From JAJVID01 sp963743425 (GTDB lineage Bacteria; Acidobacteriota; Blastocatellia; RBC074), in contig CAVUPU010000006.1 of NCBI GenBank assembly GCA_963743425.1, forward strand, positions 170,734 through 234,733: DNA of 64,000 nucleotides, in the 5' to 3' direction. Positions 8,562 to 17,522 of this stretch are shown here, piece by piece. Positions within the stretch are counted from its first letter, which is position 1. Each line of letters begins with the position of its first letter. Both the position numbers and the translations under genes were made by a program. Under the pieces are notes generated by a model. It was not told where the DNA came from. It saw only the letters and a program-made list of their open reading frames with translations, and did no database searches.

Positions 8562-9601
8562 AACGCAATTCTATGATAGCCGGTATGTATCCCATTCATA
8601 GTCTGAACCGTCAATAATACTAACACTTTTTGCCTCGCATGTTTTTCCGTCAGGCCGAGCCGCAGATTAAGATCGCGGCAACGATTAATCATGGCGGCGA
8701 ACATCTGATCAATGGCGTAGCTGTGAACGCCCGTGCCTTCCGCGACCTCGCTACAAAATTCGCGGCGATGGCGGCGCAGGAAGCTGACCGCGGTGGGAGA
8801 GGATGGATGACGGGCGTCGGATGAGAAAATGCGCCGCAGGTCGCGGTCGTAATCGGGCGGCCACTGGAAATCATAATGCCGCCGTTTCTTTTCATAGTGC
8901 TCGCGCAGGGTTATTTTGATCTCGCGCAACCGCTCGACATGCGCGCGCGATTTGTTGCGGGGGACTTTCCCGGAAAGCTCCAGCATGACTTCGTCGACGT
9001 ACTCCAGTTTTCGCCGCGCGCGCCACCCCTCGTACCGCCTTCTCCATCGCGACCCCGGAGCCATCCACACGGCGAAGGTCTCCGCGAAGTCTTCCGCCGG
9101 GTGCGCCTGCGCGTACCAGCCCGGAAGGTGGGCCACGTAATCGCGGCTGTTAGGCTCGGGTTTGTACCAGTCGGGATAGGGGCGACTGAACGGGCCGAAC
9201 AACTCGCGATGGCGCCGACGTCGGCGCAAGAGAAAGGCGTTGTCTATGGCGTGGCCCGTCTCGTGCCGCATGATGCGCAGGCATCCCTTCTCGGAGCCGC
9301 CTTCGACCTGGAGCATCTGCCGGCGTTCGAGCTTGATCAATCGCGGGTGGGCAAGATAGAAAGGGATGGCGAAGCCCGAAGCGTTGTCGGGCGTGAACCA
9401 TTCTTCGGATAACCAGACGTGGGGTTTGAATCGCAGGCCGCGCGCGTCCAGCTCTTCGTAAAGCCGGGCCACAAGCCTCTCCAAAGGCGTGCCCGTGATC
9501 CTGAGCGGCAGGTCGCACAAACGCAGATCGAGCAGTTGCTCGTCCGTCATTCGATTCAGTTCTTTTATTGATATCACCGCCTGAAGCCCCAGGAGACTCA
9601 C
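8558..9601 (-). CDS. putative zinc-binding metallopeptidase
   Basis: A 347-residue protein with a gluzincin-like zinc site: HETGH (HExxH) near residue 133 and a downstream HPAEDFAETFAVWM that supplies the third ligand, the arrangement of the putative zinc-binding metallopeptidase family. No signal peptide is seen, so it is probably cytoplasmic. The C-terminal third is basic and helical. The longest reading starts at GTG 9601, overlapping the purA stop as GTGA; an ATG at 9550 (MTDEQLLDL) is an equally reasonable start. It is coupled to the downstream ATP-grasp ligase by a second GTGA overlap, suggesting that the ligase and peptidase act on the same peptide-like substrate (inference). Confidence 0.78.
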   Translation of the reverse strand: MSLLGLQAVISIKELNRMTDEQLLDLRLCDLPLRITGTPLERLVARLYEELDARGLRFKPHVWLSEEWFTPDNASGFAIPFYLAHPRLIKLERRQMLQVEGGSEKGCLRIMRHETGHAIDNAFLLRRRRRHRELFGPFSRPYPDWYKPEPNSRDYVAHLPGWYAQAHPAEDFAETFAVWMAPGSRWRRRYEGWRARRKLEYVDEVMLELSGKVPRNKSRAHVERLREIKITLREHYEKKRRHYDFQWPPDYDRDLRRIFSSDARHPSSPTAVSFLRRHRREFCSEVAEGTGVHSYAIDQMFAAMINRCRDLNLRLGLTEKHARQKVLVLLTVQTMNGIHTGYHRIAL

Positions 9602-10923
9602 TCAAAGGCCAGCTTCAACCCGCACCTGTCCAGTACTTCCGTCTCAATAATCGTTTCGTTGCGTTCAGCCCCGGTAGAGATGAACGCGAACGGCGCGCCG
9701 GACAATTCGGCCAGTCTGGCGATATATTTGCGCGCTTTCTCCGGCAAGTCTTCAAATTTCGACATGCCGACGGTCTTCTCTCTCCATCCCGGCATTGTTT
9801 CGTAAACCGGCTCGGCCTCCGCCATCTGGTTGGCGTCGTAGGGGACCTGGTCACTCTCCCGACCGTCGCTTCGATAGCCGACGCAGATTTTGATCTCGTC
9901 CAGGTCGTCGAGCACGTCGAGCTTGGTCAGCGCCAGCGCGTCCAGTCCGTTGACCATTACGGCGTAGCGAGCGATCACGGCGTCGAACCATCCGGTGCGC
10001 CGCGGGCGTCCCGTTGACGCGCCGTATTCGCCTCCGCGCGCGCGTAGGTGTTCGCCCATCGCATCATTCAACTCGGTCGGGAACGGGCCGCCGCCGACGC
10101 GCGTGGTGTAGGCTTTGATCACGCCGATCGCGCAATGAATCAGCGAAGGCGGAAGCCCGGCGCCGGTAATCGCTCCGCCGATCGACGAATTGGAGGATGT
10201 GACGAACGGATAGGTGCCGTGGTCGATGTCGAGCATCGTGGCCTGCGCGCCTTCGAGCAGCAGCGATTTGCCTTCGCGCGCCGCGCGGTTCAGGAAATAG
10301 GTCGTGTCGGTGATGTGCGGCGCGACCAGATCACACCACCGCTGGCCGTCTTCGATCAACTGCTTCTCGTCGATCAGGTCGCCGTTGAGCATGGCGATCA
10401 GCCGGTTGGCCTGTTTCGCGTTGTGCGAGAGCTTCTCGGTCAATGTGGCGGGGTCGGTCAGATCGCCCGCGCGCAGCCCGCGGCGCGCCATCTTGTCTTC
10501 GTAGGCCGGGCCGATGCCGCGCATCGTCGTGCCGACCGCGGCGGCGCCCCGCGAGGCCTCGATGGCGCGATCCAGCGCGACGTGATACGGCAGGATCAGA
10601 TGGGCGCGGTTGCTGATGAGCAGGTTGCCGGCGCCTACTTCGATGCCCTGCGCGCGCAATCCGTCGGCCTCGTTGAGAAGCGCCTGCGGCGAGACCACCA
10701 CGCCGTTGCCGATGACGCAGGTCTTGCCCGGATGGGTGATGCCCGACGGGATCAGGTGGAGCACGAATTTATGATCGACTCCGCCGCGGCGAATGATGAC
10801 GGTGTGGCCGGCGTTGTGGCCGCCCTGATAGCGAGTGACGATGTCGAAGTGGGGCGCGAGCAGATCGACGATCTTGCCCTTGCCTTCGTCTCCCCATTGC
10901 GCGCCGATGATTGCGAGGTTCAT
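9598..10923 (-). CDS. purA: adenylosuccinate synthetase
   Basis: A 441-residue enzyme joining IMP and aspartate with GTP to make adenylosuccinate in AMP synthesis. The N-terminal GAQWGDEGKGK loop, GGHNAGHTV, the central GTTMRGIGPAYEDK and the C-terminal GRPRRTGWFD are all present and unbroken, and the length is normal. ATG 10923 is chosen because the GDEGKGK loop lies at its usual distance from it; a TTG at 10947 would add eight residues. The 3' end overlaps the metallopeptidase start. Upstream on the same strand lies xisI. Confidence 0.96.
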   Translation of the reverse strand: MNLAIIGAQWGDEGKGKIVDLLAPHFDIVTRYQGGHNAGHTVIIRRGGVDHKFVLHLIPSGITHPGKTCVIGNGVVVSPQALLNEADGLRAQGIEVGAGNLLISNRAHLILPYHVALDRAIEASRGAAAVGTTMRGIGPAYEDKMARRGLRAGDLTDPATLTEKLSHNAKQANRLIAMLNGDLIDEKQLIEDGQRWCDLVAPHITDTTYFLNRAAREGKSLLLEGAQATMLDIDHGTYPFVTSSNSSIGGAITGAGLPPSLIHCAIGVIKAYTTRVGGGPFPTELNDAMGEHLRARGGEYGASTGRPRRTGWFDAVIARYAVMVNGLDALALTKLDVLDDLDEIKICVGYRSDGRESDQVPYDANQMAEAEPVYETMPGWREKTVGMSKFEDLPEKARKYIARLAELSGAPFAFISTGAERNETIIETEVLDRCGLKLAFE

Positions 10924-10950
10924 GTGTGTAGATTGAGCGGTAAACAATGG

Positions 10951-11298
10951 TCAGGCGGCTATCGCATAACCGGTGAGCGGTCTAACGTCAGAGGGCTGAA
11001 AGCCAAGCACAATATCCGATTTCGGAACGCCTGCATTTTCCAGCTCTCTCGCGAGGCCGTGCTCGGTCCAATCTTCCTGAATTACGATTTTGCCATTGAT
11101 GATTTCAACGTGGATGACGAAAGAATGAATACGCCGCGAACCATCCCATCCCTCGCGAAAAACCAGATAGTTATCATCGCGACGGTCAAAGACGGCTTTG
11201 TCACGGAATTTGTCGCTACCGAGCGCGCGCTCGGAGATGGCGACAAATTCATTAAGCTTGCTCTCGATGATTTCCCTGTAACGGTCTAACTTATCCAT
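10951..11298 (-). CDS. xisI: XisI-family protein
   Basis: A 115-residue protein matching the XisI (fdxN element excision controlling factor) family along its length: MDKLDRYREIIESKL at the start, then the family core GWDGSRRIHSFVIHVEI, KIVIQEDWTEHGLA and GVPKSDIVLGFQP. XisI is normally encoded next to XisH, a restriction-endonuclease-like protein; no XisH is present here. It sits 12 bp after trxB and 27 bp before purA on one strand, so it is likely transcribed with housekeeping genes. Biochemical role is unknown in general. Confidence 0.88.
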   Translation of the reverse strand: MDKLDRYREIIESKLNEFVAISERALGSDKFRDKAVFDRRDDNYLVFREGWDGSRRIHSFVIHVEIINGKIVIQEDWTEHGLARELENAGVPKSDIVLGFQPSDVRPLTGYAIAA

Positions 11299-11310
11299 TT
11301 GCGGAGGCGC

Positions 11311-12267
11311 TTAATAGCCGTGATCGGGATCGCGTTGCTTTTTGATTTCCAAATAGCGCTCGACCGAAACGGCGGCTTGCACGCCGTCGGCGACGACGTT
11401 GGCGAGCTGATAGATCGGGCGAACGCACAGATCGCCCGCTGCGAAGAGGCCGGGGACTTTGGTTTCCATCAATTCGTTGACGATTACGCGGCCATCGCCG
11501 TCGGTGTCAACCAGATGCTTGACCATCTCAGAATTGGGAATCCAGCCGATGAAAACGAAGACTGCTTTGGCCGTGATATCTTCGGACTTATCGGTCTCCA
11601 GATTGCGGATGCGGAGGCCGTTGACTTCGTTCTCGCCGTAAATCTCCTCGACCACGCTTTTCCAGACCGGTTTGACCTTCGGGTCATGCAAGTATTGTTC
11701 GATCAGAATCTTCTGCGCGGTGAAATGGTCGCGGCGATGAACCGAATTGATCTCCGAGGCGTAGCGCGTCAGGAAGTGGCCCTCTTCGACCGCCGAGTTG
11801 CCTCCTCCGACCACGGCCACTGGGACGTTGCGGAAGAATGCGCCGTCGCAGGTGGCGCAGACGCTTACTCCTTTGCCGAATAGTTTGTCGTAGCCGGGAA
11901 CTTCAAGGCGGCGCGGATGGCGGCCCATGGCCAGGATCACCGTCTTCGATGTCACGGAACTCTCATCGCTCAAGCCCACGGTGAAGGTCCCGTCTTCGTT
12001 GCGGGCGACCGACTCCGCGCCCACGCCAATGCGGACTTCGGCGCCGAAGCGCCGCGCGTGTTTGAGGAAGGCTTCGGCGAAATCGTAGCCGGTTATGCCG
12101 TCAGCGAATCCGGGATAGTTGTCAATCGCCGCCGAGAGCGCGATCTGCCCGCCGACGGTCTGTTTTTCCAACACCAGCGTCCTGAGCAGCGCCCGCCCGG
12201 TATAAACGGCGGCGGCCAACCCCGTTGGCCCTCCGCCGATAATGATCACGTCGTAATCTGTTGCCAT
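11311..12267 (-). CDS. trxB: thioredoxin reductase
   Basis: A 318-residue FAD- and NADPH-binding disulfide reductase that reduces thioredoxin. FAD loop GGGPTGLAAAVYTGRA near residue 11, redox-active CATC at residues 137-140, NADPH loop VVGGGNSAVEEGHF, and the C-terminal FAD motif GLFAAGDLC are all present. Length is typical of the low-molecular-weight bacterial type. It begins 4 bp after the trxA stop, so the two form a complete thioredoxin system in one transcript. Confidence 0.95.
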   Translation of the reverse strand: MATDYDVIIIGGGPTGLAAAVYTGRALLRTLVLEKQTVGGQIALSAAIDNYPGFADGITGYDFAEAFLKHARRFGAEVRIGVGAESVARNEDGTFTVGLSDESSVTSKTVILAMGRHPRRLEVPGYDKLFGKGVSVCATCDGAFFRNVPVAVVGGGNSAVEEGHFLTRYASEINSVHRRDHFTAQKILIEQYLHDPKVKPVWKSVVEEIYGENEVNGLRIRNLETDKSEDITAKAVFVFIGWIPNSEMVKHLVDTDGDGRVIVNELMETKVPGLFAAGDLCVRPIYQLANVVADGVQAAVSVERYLEIKKQRDPDHGY

Positions 12268-12271
12268 ATGC

Positions 12272-12607
12272 CTACGCTAATTGTTTTTCGATCATCTGTG
12301 AGATCGAAGTCAGAGCGTTCGACGGCACGCCCACGTGACGATCAACCTCCTGACCTCTGTTGAAAAGCACCAGAGTCGGAATTCCGCGGATGCCGTACCT
12401 TCCGGAGATTTCGATATTCTCGTCTACATTGAGCTTCACCACCTTTGCCTTGCCCTGATACTTCTCGGCGACCTGTTCGACGGTCGGCGCGAGCATTCGG
12501 CACGGGCCGCACCACGCCGCCCAGAAATCCACCAACACAGGACTGTCCGATTGCATAACTTCGGTTTCCCAATTCGAATCACTAACCTCAGCGACAAATT
12601 GACTCAT
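12272..12607 (-). CDS. trxA: thioredoxin
   Basis: A 111-residue cytoplasmic thioredoxin. The active site WCGPC is at about residues 32-36 after the usual VLVDFWAAW strand, and the cis-proline motif GIPTLVLF follows. AAGGAG lies six bases before the ATG at 12607. It is first in the trxA-trxB-xisI-purA run, separated by 89 bp from glgA upstream. It provides dithiol electrons to reductases and repairs disulfides. Confidence 0.95.
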   Translation of the reverse strand: MSQFVAEVSDSNWETEVMQSDSPVLVDFWAAWCGPCRMLAPTVEQVAEKYQGKAKVVKLNVDENIEISGRYGIRGIPTLVLFNRGQEVDRHVGVPSNALTSISQMIEKQLA

Positions 12608-12696
12608 TTCTTTCTCCTTAAGCTCATAACTGTTTATTTCCTTACAAAGCCTTAATTGTTACAGTGTCTTCAATATCCGGTCTTTCAGCCCGCGCA

Positions 12697-14163
12697 TTAT
12701 ATCAGACGCCTCCGTTCGCTGGCACACAGATGCCGATAAGCGGTCAAATAGTTGTGCGCTGAGCTGTCCCAGGAGAAATCCTCGCGCATGCCGTTGAGTT
12801 GGAGATTGCGCCAGGCCTCGCGGTCGTAATAGACCATCATTGCTTCATAAAACTTCTCGGTCAGACGTTCGCTCGAATACTCGTAGAATTTGTAGCCGTT
12901 CCCCCGCCGCGTCGTAGACTCGAAGTTCCGGATCGTGTCGTCCAATCCGCCGACGCCCCGCACAATCGGCGCGGCGCCGTATTTCAGACTGTACATCTGA
13001 TTCAATCCGCAGGGTTCGTAAGCCGACGGCATCAGGAACATATCGGCGCCGGCTTCGATCTGATGCGCGAGCGCGTCGTTATATCCGAAATAGACGCCGA
13101 CCTGGGCGGGGATTGTGTCGCGCACGTGTTGGAAATAGCTCTCGTAACTTTCGGCGCCCGAACCAAGCAGGATGAAATATGCGCCGGTCTCCAATATGCG
13201 CCAGATGGCCTGCGCGATCAGATCGATCCCCTTTTGCGAAGTCAGTCGCGAGACGATGGCGACCACCGGTTTTTCCAGATCGACCGGCAGATGATATTTT
13301 TCGAGCAGATCGCGTTTGCAGACCGTCTTGCCGCCGAGGTCGCGGATCGAATATTTGGCAGCGATGTTTCCGTCGGTCTCAGGATTCCAAACGTTGTAAT
13401 CAACGCCGTTCAGAATGCCGATCAGGCTGTCGCGGCGATGGCGCAATAATCCGTCGAGGTTGGCGCCGAACTCCGGCGTTTGAATCTCTTGCGCGTACTT
13501 CGGGCTGACGGTCGAGACGGCGGTCGAAAAATAGATTCCGGCCTTCATCGCGTTCGCCGCGCCGTGAAACTCCATCCCGTATTGATAGACGTCCCAGCCG
13601 AACCCGAATTTGAGCGCGAGGTTCCGATCGAAGATTCCCTGATAGGCCAGGTTGTGAATAGTGAAGAGCGTAGCCGCGCGGGCGAAGAATGGGTCATCGG
13701 CGTAGACCTTGGCCAGATAGGCCGGGATGAATCCAGTCTGCCAATCGTTGCAATGGATGACGTCGGGAGGCCCGCCGATGCGTTTTGCAAGCTCGATGAC
13801 CGCGCGGCTGAAGAACGCGAATCGTTCGGCGTCGAAATCGCCGGAGCCGTAAATGTACCCGCGCCCGAAATATTCGGGGTTGTCTATGAAGTAGACCGAC
13901 GCGCCGTTCATCCAATCGCGCCATACAGCGGCGTATTTCACGCCGTCGGCGAAAGGCACGCGCAGGTCATCGAAGACCATCTCGCCGGTTTCGTGGCTTA
14001 CCCCGTCTCCGTAATGGCCGCCCAATCCGGTGTAGCGCGGGGTGACGACGCTGATGTCACAGCCGATGCGCGATAAGGCTCCGGGCAAAGCCCCAGCCAC
14101 ATCACCCAACCCGCCGGTCTTGGAATACGGCGCAACTTCGGATGAAGCCAGAATTACGCGCAT
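12697..14163 (-). CDS. glgA: glycogen synthase (ADP-glucose type)
   Basis: A 488-residue GT5 glycosyltransferase that extends alpha-1,4-glucan from ADP-glucose. The N-terminal KTGGLGDV (residues 15-22) binds ADP-glucose; HCNDWQTG and TIHNLAYQG are typical of the GT-B first domain; SRLTSQKGIDLI and PSAYEPCGLNQMYSLKYG are the C-terminal nucleotide-sugar and catalytic-Glu motifs. Length is normal. No other glycogen gene is close. It is the most upstream gene of the minus-strand block. Confidence 0.96.
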   Translation of the reverse strand: MRVILASSEVAPYSKTGGLGDVAGALPGALSRIGCDISVVTPRYTGLGGHYGDGVSHETGEMVFDDLRVPFADGVKYAAVWRDWMNGASVYFIDNPEYFGRGYIYGSGDFDAERFAFFSRAVIELAKRIGGPPDVIHCNDWQTGFIPAYLAKVYADDPFFARAATLFTIHNLAYQGIFDRNLALKFGFGWDVYQYGMEFHGAANAMKAGIYFSTAVSTVSPKYAQEIQTPEFGANLDGLLRHRRDSLIGILNGVDYNVWNPETDGNIAAKYSIRDLGGKTVCKRDLLEKYHLPVDLEKPVVAIVSRLTSQKGIDLIAQAIWRILETGAYFILLGSGAESYESYFQHVRDTIPAQVGVYFGYNDALAHQIEAGADMFLMPSAYEPCGLNQMYSLKYGAAPIVRGVGGLDDTIRNFESTTRRGNGYKFYEYSSERLTEKFYEAMMVYYDREAWRNLQLNGMREDFSWDSSAHNYLTAYRHLCASERRRLI

Positions 14164-14305
14164 CGTCTTTTACGGACTTGAGCCTTTCTTTATGTTTTGT
14201 CGAATCGCGGAAACGGATGCGCGATACTAAAGGCGCGCTCGAAACCTTGTCAAGCAACGCGACTGTTCAATCTGCCGTGTCGCATCAAGCAAAAATCTAA
14301 GCGTG

Positions 14306-14680
14306 TCAGGTCGCGTCTTCGGATTCGGCGTCCTCAGGTGGACTGTCTTCAGACGGAAGGGTAGGCTCCAGTAGGCGCGCTCGTATGAGTTTCTTCGCAA
14401 GCGCGTAGATGTCTTTTCTGTCGCCTTCTTTTCGAAGGCCGGCGGCGACGATCAGGACGACGACCTTTTCGTTGTCAATGCGATAGATGATGCGGTATCG
14501 CTGGCCGACGGCGCGGACGCTATAATAGCCGTCAAGTTCGGCGGTGAGAGGTTTGCCCTTCTTTTCGGGGTCCTCGGCAAGACCGTCAATTGTTTCGACG
14601 ATCTTGGCGCGGACGCGGCGATCTTGCACGTCCGCAATCATTCGTTGGGCGGTCGGCGTTATTTCAAGTTGATAAATCAC
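14306..14680 (-). CDS. RelE/ParE-family toxin
   Basis: A 124-residue protein with a RelE-like fold pattern: VIYQLEITPTAQRMIADV, then DGLAEDP, KPLTAELDGYYSVRAVGQRYRIIYRI and EKVVVLIVAAGLRK. These are the usual residues of ribosome-dependent mRNA interferases of this superfamily. GTG 14680 is chosen as start because AGGAG lies seven bases upstream and the fold begins there; the frame is open further but that part is antitoxin sequence in another frame. The C-terminus has an extra acidic tail beyond the typical length. The neighbouring antitoxin reading frame is broken, so how this toxin is neutralised is unclear. Confidence 0.78.
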   Translation of the reverse strand: MIYQLEITPTAQRMIADVQDRRVRAKIVETIDGLAEDPEKKGKPLTAELDGYYSVRAVGQRYRIIYRIDNEKVVVLIVAAGLRKEGDRKDIYALAKKLIRARLLEPTLPSEDSPPEDAESEDAT

Positions 14681-14943
14681 GTTGAAGCTCCTGCTTGGCT
14701 TTGTCCCAAGCAACAGCCTTACCTTCGGAAACTTCCTTGATACTCTGACGCAGGGCAGCCATCAGGTCTTCATCGCTCAGAATCTCTAGCGTCTCCATGA
14801 TCGATTCGTAGAGATCCCAAGGAGGATGGCCAGCACCGGTTCGCCGCGTCGGGTAACGGCTATCGCGCCAGGCTCTTCGGCAAGCTCCTCAGGCAGGCTT
14901 GTCAGCCTGTCTCGGGCTTTAATGATTGGAATTTGTGTACCAT
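14664..14943 (-). pseudogene. Phd/YefM-family antitoxin, frameshifted
   Basis: ATG 14943 has a strong AGGAGG upstream, but its frame stops after 13 codons. With a 2-base correction (an extra CA near 14936) the frame reads IPIIKARDRLTSLPEEL and TRRGEPVLAIL; with one base restored near 14820 it continues DLYESIMETLEILSDEDL to SIKEVSEGKAVAWDKA, ending at TGA 14664-14666. This is a normal Phd/YefM antitoxin in which PWDLYE has lost a base. It overlaps the toxin start, as in intact modules. It is either a real antitoxin pseudogene or two consensus errors. Confidence 0.75.
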
Positions 14944-15327
14944 ATAATTGGTTCCTCCTGTACTTCGTGTCCTCCTAGGCGTCTTATGGGAATAATGTGG
15001 GCACTATTCAACGTAGCCAGCCGTATAGCTTGCCCTGCTAGACGACTGTTCAAGAGTGCGCTTGATAGTACGCATAGGCGTGCGCATTGTCAATTCATTG
15101 ACGTTAGCAGGCTGGGACGTCATTTCTCACATGGACGTGGGCGCGAGATATACTTGCCTTTTAACGCCCTCACTCTTACACTCCCGCTTCGTTTTTTCAG
15201 ACCCCGATCTAATCAAAACATCTGAGGCTGGAACAGTACCGCGCGCGTAAGCAAGCGGCTGACATATCAGACGGCCGCTTGCTTACGCGCGCGGTACTGT
15301 AACCAATGTCCCAACCGAGACGTTTCT
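14944..15327. other. gene-free stretch upstream of sucC
   Basis: No convincing reading frame on either strand. It holds the ribosome site of the broken antitoxin at its left edge and a 27-bp inverted repeat (15233-15300) at its right edge, directly before sucC. The sucC promoter must lie here or within the repeat; TTGACG near 15103 is only a weak candidate. Nothing else was seen. Confidence 0.4.
15233..15300. repeat. CAGTACCG-type palindromic element
   Basis: Perfect 27-bp inverted arms (15233-15259 and 15274-15300) start with ACAGTACCGCGCGCGTAAGC and enclose a 14-base loop. The outer end matches other palindromes in this window (19242, 21321, 22711, 46977, 54560), while the inner arm differs. 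It lies 28 bp before the sucC start, so it would be transcribed into the leader. Confidence 0.85.
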
Positions 15328-16488
<1,161 letters not shown>

Positions 16489-16538
16489 GGCTTGTCGAAT
16501 TACACGGTAACGAAAGGATTAGGCGGCGAATGGAAAAT

Positions 16539-16847
16539 TCAACCTAACGCGACCTGAAGCGTTTCGATCCGTTCGTATTCGCGTTTGTTCTTTTCCAGCG
16601 CCTCCCACAAATCGACCGCCTTCTGCATGCTCAGCCACAATTCGGGGCCGTTGCCGAACAAACGCCCTAATCGGTGGGCAATGTCAGCGGTCACGGCGCG
16701 CTTTTCATGAAGAATTTCGCTCACCGTCAGGCGCGAAACTCCCATCCGCTCAGCCAATTCAGTCTGCGTAATCCCTGCGGCCGGCAGAATGTCTTCGCGC
16801 AACAATGCGCCAGGATGCGTCGGACGGCGTTTCGGATTTCTCTGCAT
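16539..16847 (-). CDS. higA: HigA-family antitoxin (XRE HTH), no intact toxin beside it
   Basis: A 102-residue HigA protein. RRPTHPGALLREDIL is the HigA N-terminal signature and QTELAERMGVSRLTVSEIL the helix-turn-helix; GRLFGNGPELWLSMQ is the conserved dimer region. In HigBA operons the RelE-like HigB toxin comes first on the same strand; here the 150 bp upstream on this strand does not encode one. A palindrome 14 bp upstream (16861-16880) is a likely operator. A broken HigB-like remnant exists nearby but on the opposite strand. Confidence 0.88.
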   Translation of the reverse strand: MQRNPKRRPTHPGALLREDILPAAGITQTELAERMGVSRLTVSEILHEKRAVTADIAHRLGRLFGNGPELWLSMQKAVDLWEALEKNKREYERIETLQVALG

Positions 16848-16860
16848 AACACATCATTGT

Positions 16861-16880
16861 ATTCAAATGCGAGTTTGAAT
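16861..16880. promoter_or_regulatory. palindromic operator candidate upstream of higA
   Basis: ATTCAAATGCGAGTTTGAAT has two perfect 7-base arms (ATTCAAA and TTTGAAT) around a 6-base centre. It lies 13 bp upstream of the higA start, where autoregulated antitoxins bind. Binding by this HigA is inference. Confidence 0.55.
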
Positions 16881-17000
16881 CAAGGATGTAACACTGTTTA
16901 GAAGAGTCTCCTCGCCAACGGCTCTTGCCGTCGGATTCTTCAAAGTTGGGCGGCTGTCATTATACTTGTCGATGTAATGCGTGGCATTACAATCGGCTTG

Positions 17001-17264
17001 ATGATCGAATCGTTCCGGCACAAAGGGCTGAAAGATTTCTGGGAGAAGAGCGCAAGGGATCTCTGCGTCGGCCCCGCGAATTGAAAGAGTTCTGGACGCG
17101 CAGACGCCGCCAGATGTCTCTAACTAATCTTCCCGGTTTCAACTTCACCCGTTGAAAGGCACCGGAAAGGCGAATGGAGCATCTGGGTGAGCGGGAATTA
17201 TCGCATTACTTTCCGCTTCGCTCAGGGTGATGCTTACGACGTGAATTTAGAGGATTACCACTAG
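17001..17264 (+). pseudogene. HigB/RelE-like toxin remnant
   Basis: ATG 17001 begins MIESFRHKGLKDFWEKSA, the standard start of HigB toxins, but the frame breaks within about 30 codons. Continuing in other frames gives SASAPRIERVLDA, then LHPLKGTGK, then EWSIWVSGNYRITFRF and DVNLEDYH with stop TAG 17262-17264, all recognisable HigB pieces in order. At least three frame changes are needed, so this is true decay rather than one read error. It is on the opposite strand from the orphan higA 150 bp away. Confidence 0.75.
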
Positions 17265-17474
17265 GATAGAGTTTATCCGATTGAACCCGCGGAGCCGCAT
17301 CTGGCGCTGCAACATTTGATGGAAGCTCGCGGGGTGCAGCAAAAAGACTTAGCGTCATTGTTCGGATCGAGCGGGCGCGCCTCCGAAGCCATCAATGGCG
17401 TGCGCGAGATCAGTAAAGCCCAGGCAAAAGCTCTGGCCGAGTTCTTTCACGTTTCGCCGGAGTTGTTCATCTAA
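17265..17474 (+). pseudogene. HTH antitoxin C-terminal remnant
   Basis: Directly after the HigB remnant stop, the same frame reads VYPIEPAEPHLALQHLM, GVQQKDLASLFGSSGRASEA and AKALAEFFHVSPELFI, ending at TAA 17472-17474. This is the C-terminal two thirds of a HigA-like helix-turn-helix antitoxin of a different subtype from the gene at 16539. The N-terminal segment and a proper start are missing; an internal ATG near 17319 would give only the HTH. It is probably what is left of a decayed toxin-antitoxin pair. Confidence 0.65.
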
Positions 17475-17522
17475 ATCATCCCGCGTCGGCGCCAATCGCA
17501 TGGTCGACGATACGCGACAATT

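Noticed and set aside
10048..11289. 413-codon plus-strand frame
   Set aside because: Antisense of purA and xisI; no ribosome site or domain.
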